This document shows positions 37,543 to 46,755 of a stretch of DNA of 64,000 nucleotides, piece by piece. The position numbers and the translations under genes are program-made. The stretch's first letter is position 1; the number at the start of each line of letters is the position of its first letter. The notes under the pieces were generated by a model. The model was not told where the DNA came from. It searched no databases and worked only from the letters and a program-made list of their open reading frames with translations. The DNA comes from Streptomyces dangxiongensis (GTDB taxonomy: Bacteria > Actinomycetota > Actinomycetes > Streptomycetales > Streptomycetaceae). Where the stretch lies: assembly GCF_003675325.1 (NCBI RefSeq), contig NZ_CP033073.1, forward strand, positions 4,774,001 through 4,838,000, given 5' to 3'.

Positions 37543-38882
37543 CGCCGTACCTCCCGCCGCAGCCTGCGCATGTTGAACAGCATCACCGGGATCACCAGGA
37601 GCAGGAGGAACACCGCGATCGCGCTCGCCACGCCGGGCCGGCCCTCCGCGAAGCCCTTGCGGTACAGCTCCAGCGCCAGCACGTTCGCGTCGTCCTGGGA
37701 GGAGCCCGGCGCGATGATGAACACCAGGTCGAACACCTTCAGCACGTTGATCATCAGCGTCACGGTGACCACCGCCAGGACCGGCGCCAGCAGCGGCACC
37801 GTGACCCTGCGGAACACCTGCCACTCGTTGGCGCCGTCGACCCGCGCCGCCTCCAGCAGCTCCCGGGGCACGCCCGCGAGCCCGGCCGCGATCAGCACCA
37901 TCGCGAAGCCCGCCCACATCCACACGTACGAGCCGATGATCGCCGGGGTCACCAGCGCCGGGCCGAGCCACCCGACCCCGTCGTACGGCTCCCGGAAGTT
38001 GGCCGCGGGCAGCCGCAGCCGGGCCCCGTCGGCCGACGCGGGCAGGGTGAAGGTGCCGTCACCGGACGCCCGCGCGGTGGCGACCACCTTGCCGTCCTTC
38101 ACCGCCTCGACAAGCATCCCGGCGTACCCCAGCTCGGCCGGGTCGGGCGAACCCAGCCGTCCGACGCCCTTGCCGCGGGTGAAGTCCTGCCAGGTCGTAC
38201 CCGTGATCCTGCCCGGCTCCGGTCGGGCGGCGACGGCCTTCTTCGCGCCGTCCGGCATCCGGTCCGGCGCGACACCGACGAGCGGCAGGACGACCGGCCG
38301 CCCGGCGTGGACGGCGTCCTTCGTGACGAACCCGCCGCCCTCGGCGACGAGCGGCGACTCGCGCCCCGGGTGGGCCTTGGGGAACGCCGACGACTGCGCG
38401 AACGTGTCGTGCACCCCCACCCACACGGCGTTCGCGACGCCCTTGTCCGGGTCCTGGTCGTACACCAGCCGGAAGATGATCCCCGCGGCCAGCATCGAGA
38501 TCGCCATCGGCATGAAGACGACCAGCTTGAACGCCGTGCCCCAGCGGATCCGCTCGGTCAGCACGGCGAAGATCAGCCCCAGTGCGGTGGAGACCGTCGG
38601 CGCGAACACCACCCAGATCACGTTGTTCTTCAGCGCCGTGCGGATGCCGTCGTCGGTGAACAGGGTCCGGTAGTTGTCGACACCCGTGAAGCGGTCGCCG
38701 GAGGAGTCGAAGAAACTGCGGACGACCGAGTACCCGATCGGGTAGACCACGAGCGCGCCGAGCAGCACCAGGGCGGGCAGCAGGAACAGCGCTGCCACGG
38801 CCTTCCGGGTGCCGGTCACGCTTCGGCGACTGCGGGGCGCGGCGGGGCCCGGTGGGGCCCCGGCCGCCGCTGCCGACGCCAT
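37539..38882 (-). CDS. Carbohydrate ABC importer permease, MalF/UgpA type, with large extracytoplasmic insertion
   Basis: The 447-residue product is a CUT1 permease with six spans and the EAA loop EAARVDGANEWQVFRRVTVPLL. An insertion of about 150 residues (roughly 145-300) sits between spans 3 and 4. It includes VEAVKDGKVVATARASGDGTFTL, which resembles a small carboxypeptidase-regulatory-like beta-sandwich. MalF of enterobacteria also has an extra periplasmic loop, but at a different place and of different sequence. The gene lies 7 bp after the binding-protein gene and overlaps the second permease. Confidence 0.88.
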   Translation of the reverse strand: MASAAAAGAPPGPAAPRSRRSVTGTRKAVAALFLLPALVLLGALVVYPIGYSVVRSFFDSSGDRFTGVDNYRTLFTDDGIRTALKNNVIWVVFAPTVSTALGLIFAVLTERIRWGTAFKLVVFMPMAISMLAAGIIFRLVYDQDPDKGVANAVWVGVHDTFAQSSAFPKAHPGRESPLVAEGGGFVTKDAVHAGRPVVLPLVGVAPDRMPDGAKKAVAARPEPGRITGTTWQDFTRGKGVGRLGSPDPAELGYAGMLVEAVKDGKVVATARASGDGTFTLPASADGARLRLPAANFREPYDGVGWLGPALVTPAIIGSYVWMWAGFAMVLIAAGLAGVPRELLEAARVDGANEWQVFRRVTVPLLAPVLAVVTVTLMINVLKVFDLVFIIAPGSSQDDANVLALELYRKGFAEGRPGVASAIAVFLLLLVIPVMLFNMRRLRREVRR

Positions 38883-38889
38883 CGCCGGA

Positions 38890-40269
38890 TCAGCTCCCGC
38901 TTCCGTACGCCGCCGCCGCGTCCTTCTCCAGCCGCGCCTGGGCGCCCGCGACGTCGGCCGGGTTCTTCAGGAAGTCCTGGAGGTCCTTCCACTCGCCCTT
39001 GCCCGGGGTGCCGCCGAAGGCCTGCGGGGCCTGGTCGGACATGTCGAAGCGGAAGTCGTCACCGGACGCGACCAGCGCCTCGGCGATCTTCTGCTGCACC
39101 GCGTTCGGGTACGCCGACACCGGCACGTTCTTGTTCGGGGAGAGGTAGCCGCCCAGCTTCGCCTGGATCGTGGCCGCGTCCGGGGAGGCGAGGAAAGTGG
39201 CCAGTGCCTGGGCCGCCTTGGAGTCCTTCAGGATCACCGCCGCGTCGCCGCCGGAGACCACGGGCGCCGTGGAACCGACGGCCGGGAACGGGAAGACCTT
39301 CGCGTCAGTGCCCACCTTCGCCTTGGTCTCACCGATGTTGACCTGCACGAAGTCACCCTCGTAGACCATCGCCGACTTCGGCTGGTCGCCGCCGGTGAAG
39401 GTCTGCGTGACCGACTGGGGGAACTCCGTCTGGAGCGCACCGCTCCGGCCGCCCGCCAGATAGTCCTTCTTGCCCCAGATCTGGGCGAGGGTGGTCAGCG
39501 CCCGCTTCACGGACGGATCCGTCCACTTGATCTTGTGCTGGGCGAGCTGGTCGTACTTCTCCGGGCCCGCCTGGGACAGATAGACGTTCTCGAACCAGTC
39601 GGTCAGCGGCCAGCCGTCCGCGCCCGCCACCGAGAAGGGCGTCACCCCCGAGTCGTACACCGCCCGCGAGGCGGTCAGCAGGTCCTGCCAGGTCTTGGGC
39701 TCCTTGGCGCCCGCGTTGCCGAAGGCGGTGGCGTTGTACCAGATCAGCGACTTGTTCGCCGCCTTGTAGTAGACGCCGTACTGCTTGCCGCCGACCGAGC
39801 CGATGTCCTGCCAGCCCTGCGAGTAGTTCTTCCGCAGCTCCTTCACGGCCTCCGCTCCCAGCGGCTTGGCCCAGCCCTTCTGCACGGCCTGCCGGATCGC
39901 ACCGGGCTGCGGCAGCAGCGCGACGTCCGGCGGCTGACCGCCCGCGATCTTGGAACCGAGGAAGTTGATGATCGGGTCCTGCGCGGGCACGAAGGTCACC
40001 TTCGCGCCCGTCCGCTTCTCGAACTCGGCCAGCACCCGCTTGAAGTTCTTCTGCTCCTGGCCGGTCCAGACGGCGGCGATCTCCAGCTTCGCGCCGTCCA
40101 GCTTCGGCAGGGTGACGGTGGAGCCGGCGGCCGTGCCGGTCGTCTCCCCGCTGCCCTTCTTGTCGTTGTCACCGCTGGAGCAGGCGGTGAGCGCGAGGGC
40201 TCCCGCGAGCAGTGCGGCGAGCGCGGTGGCGCTGCTGTGCGTCCGGACGGTGCTGCTCTTGCTGCGCAT
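38890..40269 (-). CDS. Sugar ABC importer substrate-binding lipoprotein
   Basis: The 459-residue product has a signal peptide ending in the lipobox LTACSSG, then the periplasmic-binding fold of family 1 solute-binding proteins (LEIAAVWTGQEQKNFKRVLAEFEKRTG, later WPLTDWFENVYL and KSAMVYEGDFV). It would be anchored to the outer face of the membrane and deliver an oligosaccharide to the two permeases. No ATPase gene is next to it; streptomycete CUT1 importers usually share the distant ATPase MsiK. ATG 40269 is chosen over the preceding TTG 40272. Confidence 0.93.
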   Translation of the reverse strand: MRSKSSTVRTHSSATALAALLAGALALTACSSGDNDKKGSGETTGTAAGSTVTLPKLDGAKLEIAAVWTGQEQKNFKRVLAEFEKRTGAKVTFVPAQDPIINFLGSKIAGGQPPDVALLPQPGAIRQAVQKGWAKPLGAEAVKELRKNYSQGWQDIGSVGGKQYGVYYKAANKSLIWYNATAFGNAGAKEPKTWQDLLTASRAVYDSGVTPFSVAGADGWPLTDWFENVYLSQAGPEKYDQLAQHKIKWTDPSVKRALTTLAQIWGKKDYLAGGRSGALQTEFPQSVTQTFTGGDQPKSAMVYEGDFVQVNIGETKAKVGTDAKVFPFPAVGSTAPVVSGGDAAVILKDSKAAQALATFLASPDAATIQAKLGGYLSPNKNVPVSAYPNAVQQKIAEALVASGDDFRFDMSDQAPQAFGGTPGKGEWKDLQDFLKNPADVAGAQARLEKDAAAAYGSGS

Positions 40270-40293
40270 CAATGCCCCGTTCGTCGTTCTCCG

Positions 40294-40328
40294 TTGAACG
40301 TCGGTGTCAAGGAAGGCTCTTGAACGTC
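40294..40328 (-). promoter_or_regulatory. Repeated TTGAACGTC elements upstream of the sugar operon
   Basis: Two exact copies of TTGAACGTC begin at 40294 and 40320, 26 bp apart. On the minus strand a TTGACA-like -35 lies between them at 40305-40310, but no good -10 follows at normal spacing. They may bind the regulator of the sugar operon; none is encoded nearby. Confidence 0.4.
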
Positions 40329-40450
40329 ATAAGACTGTCCCGTGCGCTCCGGTGTACGCCGGGCCGCTCCGGGCGGGCAAGAGCGCCTGCCGTGTCGACC
40401 CGCTCATCGTGACCGGCTCGTGACCAGGGGGGTATGCGCCACGCTTTCGG

Positions 40451-43400
40451 CTACAGCAGCGAGGGGACCTCCGCCGCCCCGACCTCCCGGGCCGCCCGCT
40501 CCACCGCGCTCGCCAGCAGGGCCAGGTCCGTCGGGCCGTTGCCCAGCTCCCGCACCGGCCGGCGGGCCGGCGGATCGCCCATGCGCTGCCAGTCCAGCGG
40601 GACCACCGTCGGCCGCTGCGTCGCCGTCCGCGGGATACGGCCCGTCACCCGGCCGCCCTGGAAACCGACGGCCCGCCCGTCCGCGTACACCACCGTGCCC
40701 CGCCCCGGCGCCGGCTGCTCCGGCCCCGCCTGCGGCGCGTCCAGCGCGACCCGCAGGGCCGCCCGGCGCGCCGGTTCCCACTCCGCGGTACGGCCACCGG
40801 CCTCGGCCGCCGCCACCAGGTGCACACCGAGCCGCTCACCCTCCCGGGCCACCGCCTCCAGCGCCCGCATCACCGACCCGGCGGCGGGCCGGCCGGGCGA
40901 ACCGAGCGGGGGAGCGACCAGCGCGTCCAGGTCGTCCACGACCACCACCAGCCGGGGCAGCGCCACCACCTCGGCCCGCCGCCGCGCCGCCGCACCGGGC
41001 CGCAGCCGCAGCGTGGAGCTGGACGGGCTCTCGATGTCTCCGGAGGCGGAGGTGTCGCCGGGGGCCTGGGCGCGGTGTGCGGTGAGGCGTTCGGCGGACG
41101 CGGGAAGGCGGGCGGCGAGGTCACCGGCGGCCGTACCGCGCCGCGCGGCGGCGTCCTGGCGGGCCGACGCGCGCGGCGCGGTGTCCCCGCCGGCCGGCGC
41201 CCGCTGGGTGACCAGCCGGCCCGACACCTCCCGGCCCGTGTGCCACTGCGCGAAGTCCGTACGGCCCAGCAGCTCCGCACGCCGCTTCAGCTCGGCCGCC
41301 AGGGCCTGCGCGAACTCCCGCATCCGCACGGGGTCGTTGGCGATGAGGTACGTGGTGACGTGCGGTATGTCGGTGCACACCCGCAGGCCCTCACCGCGCC
41401 CCGCGCCGGTGCCGACCCCGTCCCGGCCGTCGAGCAGGGCCACCGCCAGCCGGTCCGGCCGCTCGGCGGCGGCCAGCGAGGCCACCACGGCCCGCAGCAG
41501 CTCGGTACGGCCGCTGCCGTCCGGCCCCTCGATCAGCAGCTGCGGCCCGTCGGCCACCAGGTCCACGCCGACCGGCCCGTGCGGCCCGGCACCCAGCACC
41601 GCCCGCGCCCGCCCGCCCGGCGAACCGGTGTCGTCGGCCGCGTCCGCCCAGCGCGCCATCAGGGACGCGGGAGTGGCACGCGCCAGCCCCAGCTCGTCCA
41701 GCAGCCGGGCCGACTGCGGCAGCGGTACGGCCACGCGCGCCTGCCCCTCAGCGGCCGGGCCGTCGGGCCGCAGCGGCGCCAGCGCCCGCGCGAACCGCTC
41801 CGCCCAGGCGGCGGAGACGGCGTCTACCCCCGCGAGCGTGCCCGGACCGACGGGACCGCTCGGCGCGACCCGCAGCAGATGCAGGGCGGCGGCGACGTCC
41901 CCGCCGAGCAGGGCCACGGCACCGCAGTGCCGGAACGTCGGCGTCACCGCGCAGGCGTCCTCGTACGTCCGGGTCACCGGGGAGGCGGGCGAGGCGGGCG
42001 CGGTCTCGGCGAGACACACCACGTGTATCCCGGCCCGCGGTCCGGCCACGGCCAGCCGCGCGAGGGCGTCCCGCAGCGCCGAGCCACCGGGATCACCGTC
42101 CACGACGACGACGGTGTATGGCCCCGGGAACCCGCCGACACCGGCCGGCCCGGCCCCGTCCTGGGCCCAGGACGGACGGCGGGCGCCGGTGCCCTGGGGA
42201 GCGGCGGCGGGGGCGCCGGGAGTACGGGGGGCGGCGGCCGGTGCGGGCCCCGCGGGCGGTATGGACCCGCCGTGCGGGTCATCGGGTGTGGCGTACGGCG
42301 TGGTCCGTCCCGGGACCCCGGCCGCCGCGGGAACCGGGGGGCGCGGCGGGCCGGGGTGGGCGGTGGTCCGGCCCGAAGCCGCGTGGTCCTCCACCCGGCG
42401 CAGCAACTCCTCCGTGCGGGCCGCCGCCTGCTCACGGTCGTAGGCCAGCAACAGGCGGCAGTCCTGCCCGTGGCCCGGCCGCACGTGCGGGAGCCAGCCC
42501 AGCCAGGACCACTCGGCCGTACGGTCCGCCACCGGACGGGACCGGTCGGCGCTGATCAGCACGATCTCCAGCAGGTCGGGGGAGTGCAGGGCGGCGAGCT
42601 GCGCCAGCACCGCGCGGGCCAGGCCGGACAGCCGGGGGCGGGGACCGGCCAGCCCGAGCGCCCCCGCCTCACGCAGCGCGGCGGTCACCGGCACCGCGGG
42701 CAGCAGGCCCGAACCGTCGGGCGCGCTCCGGTCCGCCGTGCCGAGCCGCACGGTCAGCGCCTCGGGGTGACCCGGCCCGCGCTCCCACAGCCGGGGGCCC
42801 GGACCGAGCGCGGTCAGCAGCAGGGCGGCCGGGTCCGGCCACGTCTCCGGCTGCTGGGGGGCACCGGCCACCGGAGCGACGCCGGTGCCGGCGGCCGTAC
42901 CGGCGTACGTCTCCCGGCCCTCCGGCTGCTCCGCACGCCCACCGGCCAGACGTCGAGCCCAGGCACCGAGGCCGCGCCGCCGGCCACCGGAAGCGGCCGC
43001 ACCCCCGTACGGAGCCTCGACCGCCCCCGCCGCCCCGCCGACGCCGAACCGCCCGGCATGCGTGTCCCCACCGGATCCCACACCGGCCGAGGACAAGGAG
43101 CCGCCACCAACCCCGCCGACCGAAGGCGAGGAGCCCGTGCGGGCCCCGCCCACACCTCCACCGGCCGAAGGCGGCGCACCCGCACCGCCCCGGCCGGCAC
43201 CTCCACGGTCCGACGCCGGGACCCCGCCACCGGTCTCCCCGGCACCAGCACCCGCGCCGAACGTGGACGAGTCACCCGCCCCGGGCCCCCCGGCCCGCGC
43301 CCCCCAACCCGCACCCGCACCCGCCGAGGGCGCCCCACCGGGACCACCCGCCTCCGCATCCGCGCCGAACGTGGACGAGTCACCCGCCCCGGGCCCCCCG

Positions 43401-44491
43401 GCCCGCGCCCCCCAATCCGCACCCGCACCCGCAGCCGCCGAGGGCGCCCCACCGGGACCACCCGCAGCCGCACCCGCAGCCGCCGACGGCGAGAACCCCC
43501 CACCAGGGGCACCCGCACCCGACAACGCTTCCCGCACGGGTGGTGCGGCTGGGGACATGGGCCCCAGCCCCGACGCACCCGCACTCACCGACGGCGAGAC
43601 TCCACCAGGAAGGCCGCCCCCGGACGCCTCCGCACCCGCCGACGGCGAGCCCCCTCCACCAGGGCCACCCCCGGACGCCCCCGCACCCGCCGACAGCGGA
43701 CCGCCACCACCAGGGCCACCCCCGGACGCCCCCGCACCCGCCGACAGCGGACCGCCACCACCAGGGCCACCCGAGGCCACCCCGCCCACGGCAACCCGCA
43801 CGCACCCCTCCCCGTCAGGCACCGCAGCGATCCGCACCGCAGGAACCCGCCCGGCAGGGATCCGCCCCGTTCCCCCCGACGGAGCGACCCGCAACGCCGA
43901 TTCCCCGATCCGCAGCAACCCCCCGGCAGGGACCCGCACCGGCTGTTCGCCCACCCGCACCCCGTCGAGCGACGTGCCGTTCGTGGAGCCGAGGTCGGCG
44001 ACGGAGACGCGGCCGTCCGCGCCGACGGTGACCGCGCAGTGCAGGCGGGAGACGTCGGGGTCGTCCAGCGGAACGTCCGCCTCGGCGGAGCGGCCGACGG
44101 TGATGCGGCCGCCGTGCAGCAGATGGACCCCGCCCGCGTCGGGGCCGGCGACCACGTGAAGCTGGGTGGGGGCGTCGGCCGGCTCGGGATGCGGCTCGGG
44201 GACGGCCGGCGCGCCGAGGGACAGCACGGCGCCGTCGACCAGCGGGGGCTCGCCGAGGGTGGCGCGGCGCGGGTCCAGCCGCTCGGTGTCCGCGTAGAGG
44301 ACGACGGCCGCGCTGCCGCCGTCCCGGCCGGCGCCGGGGCCGTTCTCCCCGGTGACCGCCCCGGCCAGCGCCGAGGCGACCGCGGCCAGCTCCGTGCCCA
44401 CGGGCGCCGTGACCAGCACGTCACGGCTCGCGGCGCGGCCCCGCTGCGGGGAAGGGCCCAGCGGATCTACGACGGTCAGCCGGATCTGCAT
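40451..44491 (-). CDS. FHA-FtsK/SpoIIIE (EccC-like) ATPase
   Basis: The 1346-residue product has an FHA domain at residues 111-202 (TVGRSAEADVPLDD, SRLH, DLGSTNGTSL), which binds phosphothreonine peptides; a Gly/Ala/Ser/Pro-rich linker (about 205-530) with tandem repeats; an EccC-like region with LSGLARAVLAQLAALHSPDLLEIV and WLGWLPHVRPG; and an FtsK/SpoIIIE P-loop domain with GPDGSGRTE (about 987-995) and Walker B RLVVVVDDLDALV (about 1177-1189). No membrane span is visible, unlike EccC of type VII secretion, so it is probably cytoplasmic. ATG 44491 starts MQIRLTVVDPLG. It is divergent from pkaA, whose product could phosphorylate FHA ligands. Confidence 0.85.
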   Translation of the reverse strand: MQIRLTVVDPLGPSPQRGRAASRDVLVTAPVGTELAAVASALAGAVTGENGPGAGRDGGSAAVVLYADTERLDPRRATLGEPPLVDGAVLSLGAPAVPEPHPEPADAPTQLHVVAGPDAGGVHLLHGGRITVGRSAEADVPLDDPDVSRLHCAVTVGADGRVSVADLGSTNGTSLDGVRVGEQPVRVPAGGLLRIGESALRVAPSGGTGRIPAGRVPAVRIAAVPDGEGCVRVAVGGVASGGPGGGGPLSAGAGASGGGPGGGGPLSAGAGASGGGPGGGGSPSAGAEASGGGLPGGVSPSVSAGASGLGPMSPAAPPVREALSGAGAPGGGFSPSAAAGAAAGGPGGAPSAAAGAGADWGARAGGPGAGDSSTFGADAEAGGPGGAPSAGAGAGWGARAGGPGAGDSSTFGAGAGAGETGGGVPASDRGGAGRGGAGAPPSAGGGVGGARTGSSPSVGGVGGGSLSSAGVGSGGDTHAGRFGVGGAAGAVEAPYGGAAASGGRRRGLGAWARRLAGGRAEQPEGRETYAGTAAGTGVAPVAGAPQQPETWPDPAALLLTALGPGPRLWERGPGHPEALTVRLGTADRSAPDGSGLLPAVPVTAALREAGALGLAGPRPRLSGLARAVLAQLAALHSPDLLEIVLISADRSRPVADRTAEWSWLGWLPHVRPGHGQDCRLLLAYDREQAAARTEELLRRVEDHAASGRTTAHPGPPRPPVPAAAGVPGRTTPYATPDDPHGGSIPPAGPAPAAAPRTPGAPAAAPQGTGARRPSWAQDGAGPAGVGGFPGPYTVVVVDGDPGGSALRDALARLAVAGPRAGIHVVCLAETAPASPASPVTRTYEDACAVTPTFRHCGAVALLGGDVAAALHLLRVAPSGPVGPGTLAGVDAVSAAWAERFARALAPLRPDGPAAEGQARVAVPLPQSARLLDELGLARATPASLMARWADAADDTGSPGGRARAVLGAGPHGPVGVDLVADGPQLLIEGPDGSGRTELLRAVVASLAAAERPDRLAVALLDGRDGVGTGAGRGEGLRVCTDIPHVTTYLIANDPVRMREFAQALAAELKRRAELLGRTDFAQWHTGREVSGRLVTQRAPAGGDTAPRASARQDAAARRGTAAGDLAARLPASAERLTAHRAQAPGDTSASGDIESPSSSTLRLRPGAAARRRAEVVALPRLVVVVDDLDALVAPPLGSPGRPAAGSVMRALEAVAREGERLGVHLVAAAEAGGRTAEWEPARRAALRVALDAPQAGPEQPAPGRGTVVYADGRAVGFQGGRVTGRIPRTATQRPTVVPLDWQRMGDPPARRPVRELGNGPTDLALLASAVERAAREVGAAEVPSLL
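43259..43480 (-). repeat. 108-bp tandem duplication in the linker of the FHA-FtsK gene
   Basis: Copy 1 spans 43259-43366; copy 2 begins at 43367 with GAACGTGGACGAGTCACCC and runs to about 43480 with a 6-bp insertion. In the protein it duplicates a segment containing GWGARAGGPGAGDSSTFGA. Confidence 0.75.
43590..43793 (-). repeat. 51-bp tandem repeats in the linker of the FHA-FtsK gene
   Basis: Units begin at 43590, 43641, 43692 and 43743; the first three are complete 51-bp copies and the fourth is partial. They encode a 17-residue Gly-rich unit containing GGGGPLSAGAGAS. Confidence 0.8.
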
Positions 44492-44862
44492 CGGCGTCAG
44501 CGGTCCCTTCTGCGCGGGTCTGCGCGGGCGCGGACTTCCCCCCACCCCGCACGAGCACGTCGGCCAGTAACTGCTGGAGGCATCCTCGCACCTGCCGCTG
44601 ACAACGCGCCCCGGCCCCGGTGACAAGTGATCTTGATTGGTCGGCTCTGCCCCCAAAAGTGCCTGACCGGTGCTCCGCCCGTGATCAGTTGAGATCGGTC
44701 ACGTCCGCCTCCGGCAACCACCGGACCGGACCCAGCGTCTTTCCTTCGAACATGCCCGGGAACGCGTACGTAGTGCCTTGGAGGGCCGCACTACAGTGGT
44801 CCGGGACACCGGAACGCAGGCGAGCGACAGCGAGCCACAGCAATCAGCAGGGAGCGCGTGAC
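44492..44862. other. Divergent intergenic region between FHA-FtsK gene and pkaA
   Basis: This 371-bp stretch contains no supportable gene. It must carry both promoters. The part from 44620 to 44710 is somewhat richer in A/T. TACAGT at 44792-44797 is a -10 candidate for pkaA, without a matching -35. GGGAG at 44850-44854 is the pkaA ribosome-binding site. Confidence 0.4.
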
Positions 44863-46644
44863 GTGCGGCCAGTCGGCAGCAAGTACCTGCTTGAGGAGCC
44901 GCTCGGACGCGGCGCCACAGGCACCGTCTGGCGTGCCCGCCAGCGCGAGACCGCGGGCGCGGAGGCTGCCGTGCCCGGCCAGCCGGGGGAGACCGTCGCG
45001 ATCAAGGTCCTCAAGGAGGAGCTGGCGAGCGACCCCGACATCGTGATGCGCTTCCTGCGCGAGCGCTCCGTCCTGCTCCGGCTCACCCACCCGAACATCG
45101 TCCGGGTCCGTGACCTGGTCGTCGAGGGCGACCTGCTGGCCCTCGTCATGGACCTCGTCGACGGCCCCGACCTGCACCGCTATCTGCGCGAGAACGGCCC
45201 CTTCACGCCGGTCGCCGCCGCGCTGCTGACGGCCCAGATCGCCGACGCGCTCGCCGCGAGTCACGCGGACGGCGTCGTCCACCGCGATCTGAAGCCCGCG
45301 AACGTCCTGCTCAGGCAGTACGACGGGCAGATGCACCCGATGCTGACCGACTTCGGCATCGCCCGCCTCGCCGACTCCCCGGGCCTGACCCGTACCCACG
45401 AGTTCGTCGGCACGCCCGCGTACGTGGCGCCGGAGTCCGCCGAGGGCCGCCCGCAGACCTCCGCCGTCGACGTCTACGGCGCCGGCATCCTGCTGTACGA
45501 GCTGGTCACCGGCCGTCCGCCGTTCGGTGGCGGCACGGCCCTGGAGGTGCTGCACCAGCACCTGAGCGCCGAGCCGCGCCGCCCGTCCACCGTGCCCGAC
45601 CCGCTGTGGACGGTCATCGAGCGCTGCCTGCGCAAGAACCCCGACGAGCGGCCCAGCGCGGAGAACCTCGCGCGCGGGCTGCGCGTCGTCTCCGAGGGCG
45701 TCGGCGTGCACGCGACCGCCGCGCAGATCGCCGCCGCCGAGGGTGTCGGCGCGCTGCTGGCCCCGGACCCGGCCCCGGCCGCCGTCCCGGGCGTGCCCGG
45801 CGCCGCGGACGCCACCCAGGTGCTGCCGGCGAACGGACCGCAGGGGGCGTACGACCCGAACGCCGCGACCAGCATGCTGCCGCACACCGGCGGCCCGGCC
45901 GGCGCCGCGGACCCGACGGCCGTCCTGCCGAGCACCGGCGCCGCGGACCCGACGGCCGTCCTGCCCCCCGTCTCCCCGGGCCGGCAGGGCCAGTACGGTC
46001 AGCAGGGGCAGTACGGCGAGCTGGACCCGTACGGTCAGCAGGGTCAGGAGGGGCAGCCCGAGCAGCCGCATCCCTGGCAGACGCAGCTTCGGGCCGCCCG
46101 CGACCGCAACGACCAGACGCAGGTCCAGTACCTCGGTCCCGACGAGGACCCGCTGCGCCGCCGCCCCCAGCGGCAGGTGGCCCGGCCCCAGCAGCAGCCG
46201 CGCCCGGCCCCGCAGGCCCGCCCGCAGCAGCCGCAGCCGCGCGGCCGGCAGCGCGGGCAGGGTGAACCGGGGGGACAGGGCGGGCCGGGTGCCGGGTACG
46301 GCTACCCGCAGCAGCAGCCCCAGCGGTACGCGACACCGCAGCCCCAGCAGCCCCAGCGGTACGCGCCGCCGGCCCGGCCCGAGCCGCAGCGGCCCGCGCG
46401 GGAGCCCCGGGCGCCGCGGCAGCGCAGCGCCAACCCGATGAAGATCCCGGGTCTCGGCTGCCTGAAGGGCTGCCTGTTCACGATCGTCATCCTGGTGGTG
46501 GCGAGCTGGCTGGTCTGGGAGCTGACCCCGCTGCACACCTGGATCGGCCAGGGCAAGGGGTACTGGGACCAGGTGAGCGACTGGATCGGCAAGGCGAGCG
46601 GCTGGGTGAAGGACCTGAGCGGCTCGTCCGGCAACGGAAACTGA
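44863..46644 (+). CDS. pkaA: Membrane Ser/Thr protein kinase, PkaA-like
   Basis: Hanks-type kinase domain in residues 8-275: Gly-rich loop LGRGATGTV (14-22), Lys48, HRDLKPAN with catalytic Asp142, DFG at 163-165, and GTPAYVAPE activation segment. The following 250 residues are a Pro/Gln/Gly-rich linker with short repeats (PTAVLP, QYGQQGQ, PQRYA). A single membrane span lies at about 536-555, then a short Trp-rich extracytoplasmic tail. There are no PASTA repeats. Start GTG 44863 has GGGAG 8 bp upstream; upstream codons lack coding character. Order and content match the S. coelicolor pkaA-pkaB pair as I recall it. It is followed at 111 bp by pkaB. Confidence 0.92.
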   Translation: MRPVGSKYLLEEPLGRGATGTVWRARQRETAGAEAAVPGQPGETVAIKVLKEELASDPDIVMRFLRERSVLLRLTHPNIVRVRDLVVEGDLLALVMDLVDGPDLHRYLRENGPFTPVAAALLTAQIADALAASHADGVVHRDLKPANVLLRQYDGQMHPMLTDFGIARLADSPGLTRTHEFVGTPAYVAPESAEGRPQTSAVDVYGAGILLYELVTGRPPFGGGTALEVLHQHLSAEPRRPSTVPDPLWTVIERCLRKNPDERPSAENLARGLRVVSEGVGVHATAAQIAAAEGVGALLAPDPAPAAVPGVPGAADATQVLPANGPQGAYDPNAATSMLPHTGGPAGAADPTAVLPSTGAADPTAVLPPVSPGRQGQYGQQGQYGELDPYGQQGQEGQPEQPHPWQTQLRAARDRNDQTQVQYLGPDEDPLRRRPQRQVARPQQQPRPAPQARPQQPQPRGRQRGQGEPGGQGGPGAGYGYPQQQPQRYATPQPQQPQRYAPPARPEPQRPAREPRAPRQRSANPMKIPGLGCLKGCLFTIVILVVASWLVWELTPLHTWIGQGKGYWDQVSDWIGKASGWVKDLSGSSGNGN

Positions 46645-46755
46645 TCGCCGGTCTGGAGATTTGTCGACATCTGCCGGGTGATTTCCGTCTCCGCGGTGAA
46701 GGTTGGCTCGCCGGACGCGTAGTTTTAACGACAACACGCGTCTGTAGGAGCAGCC

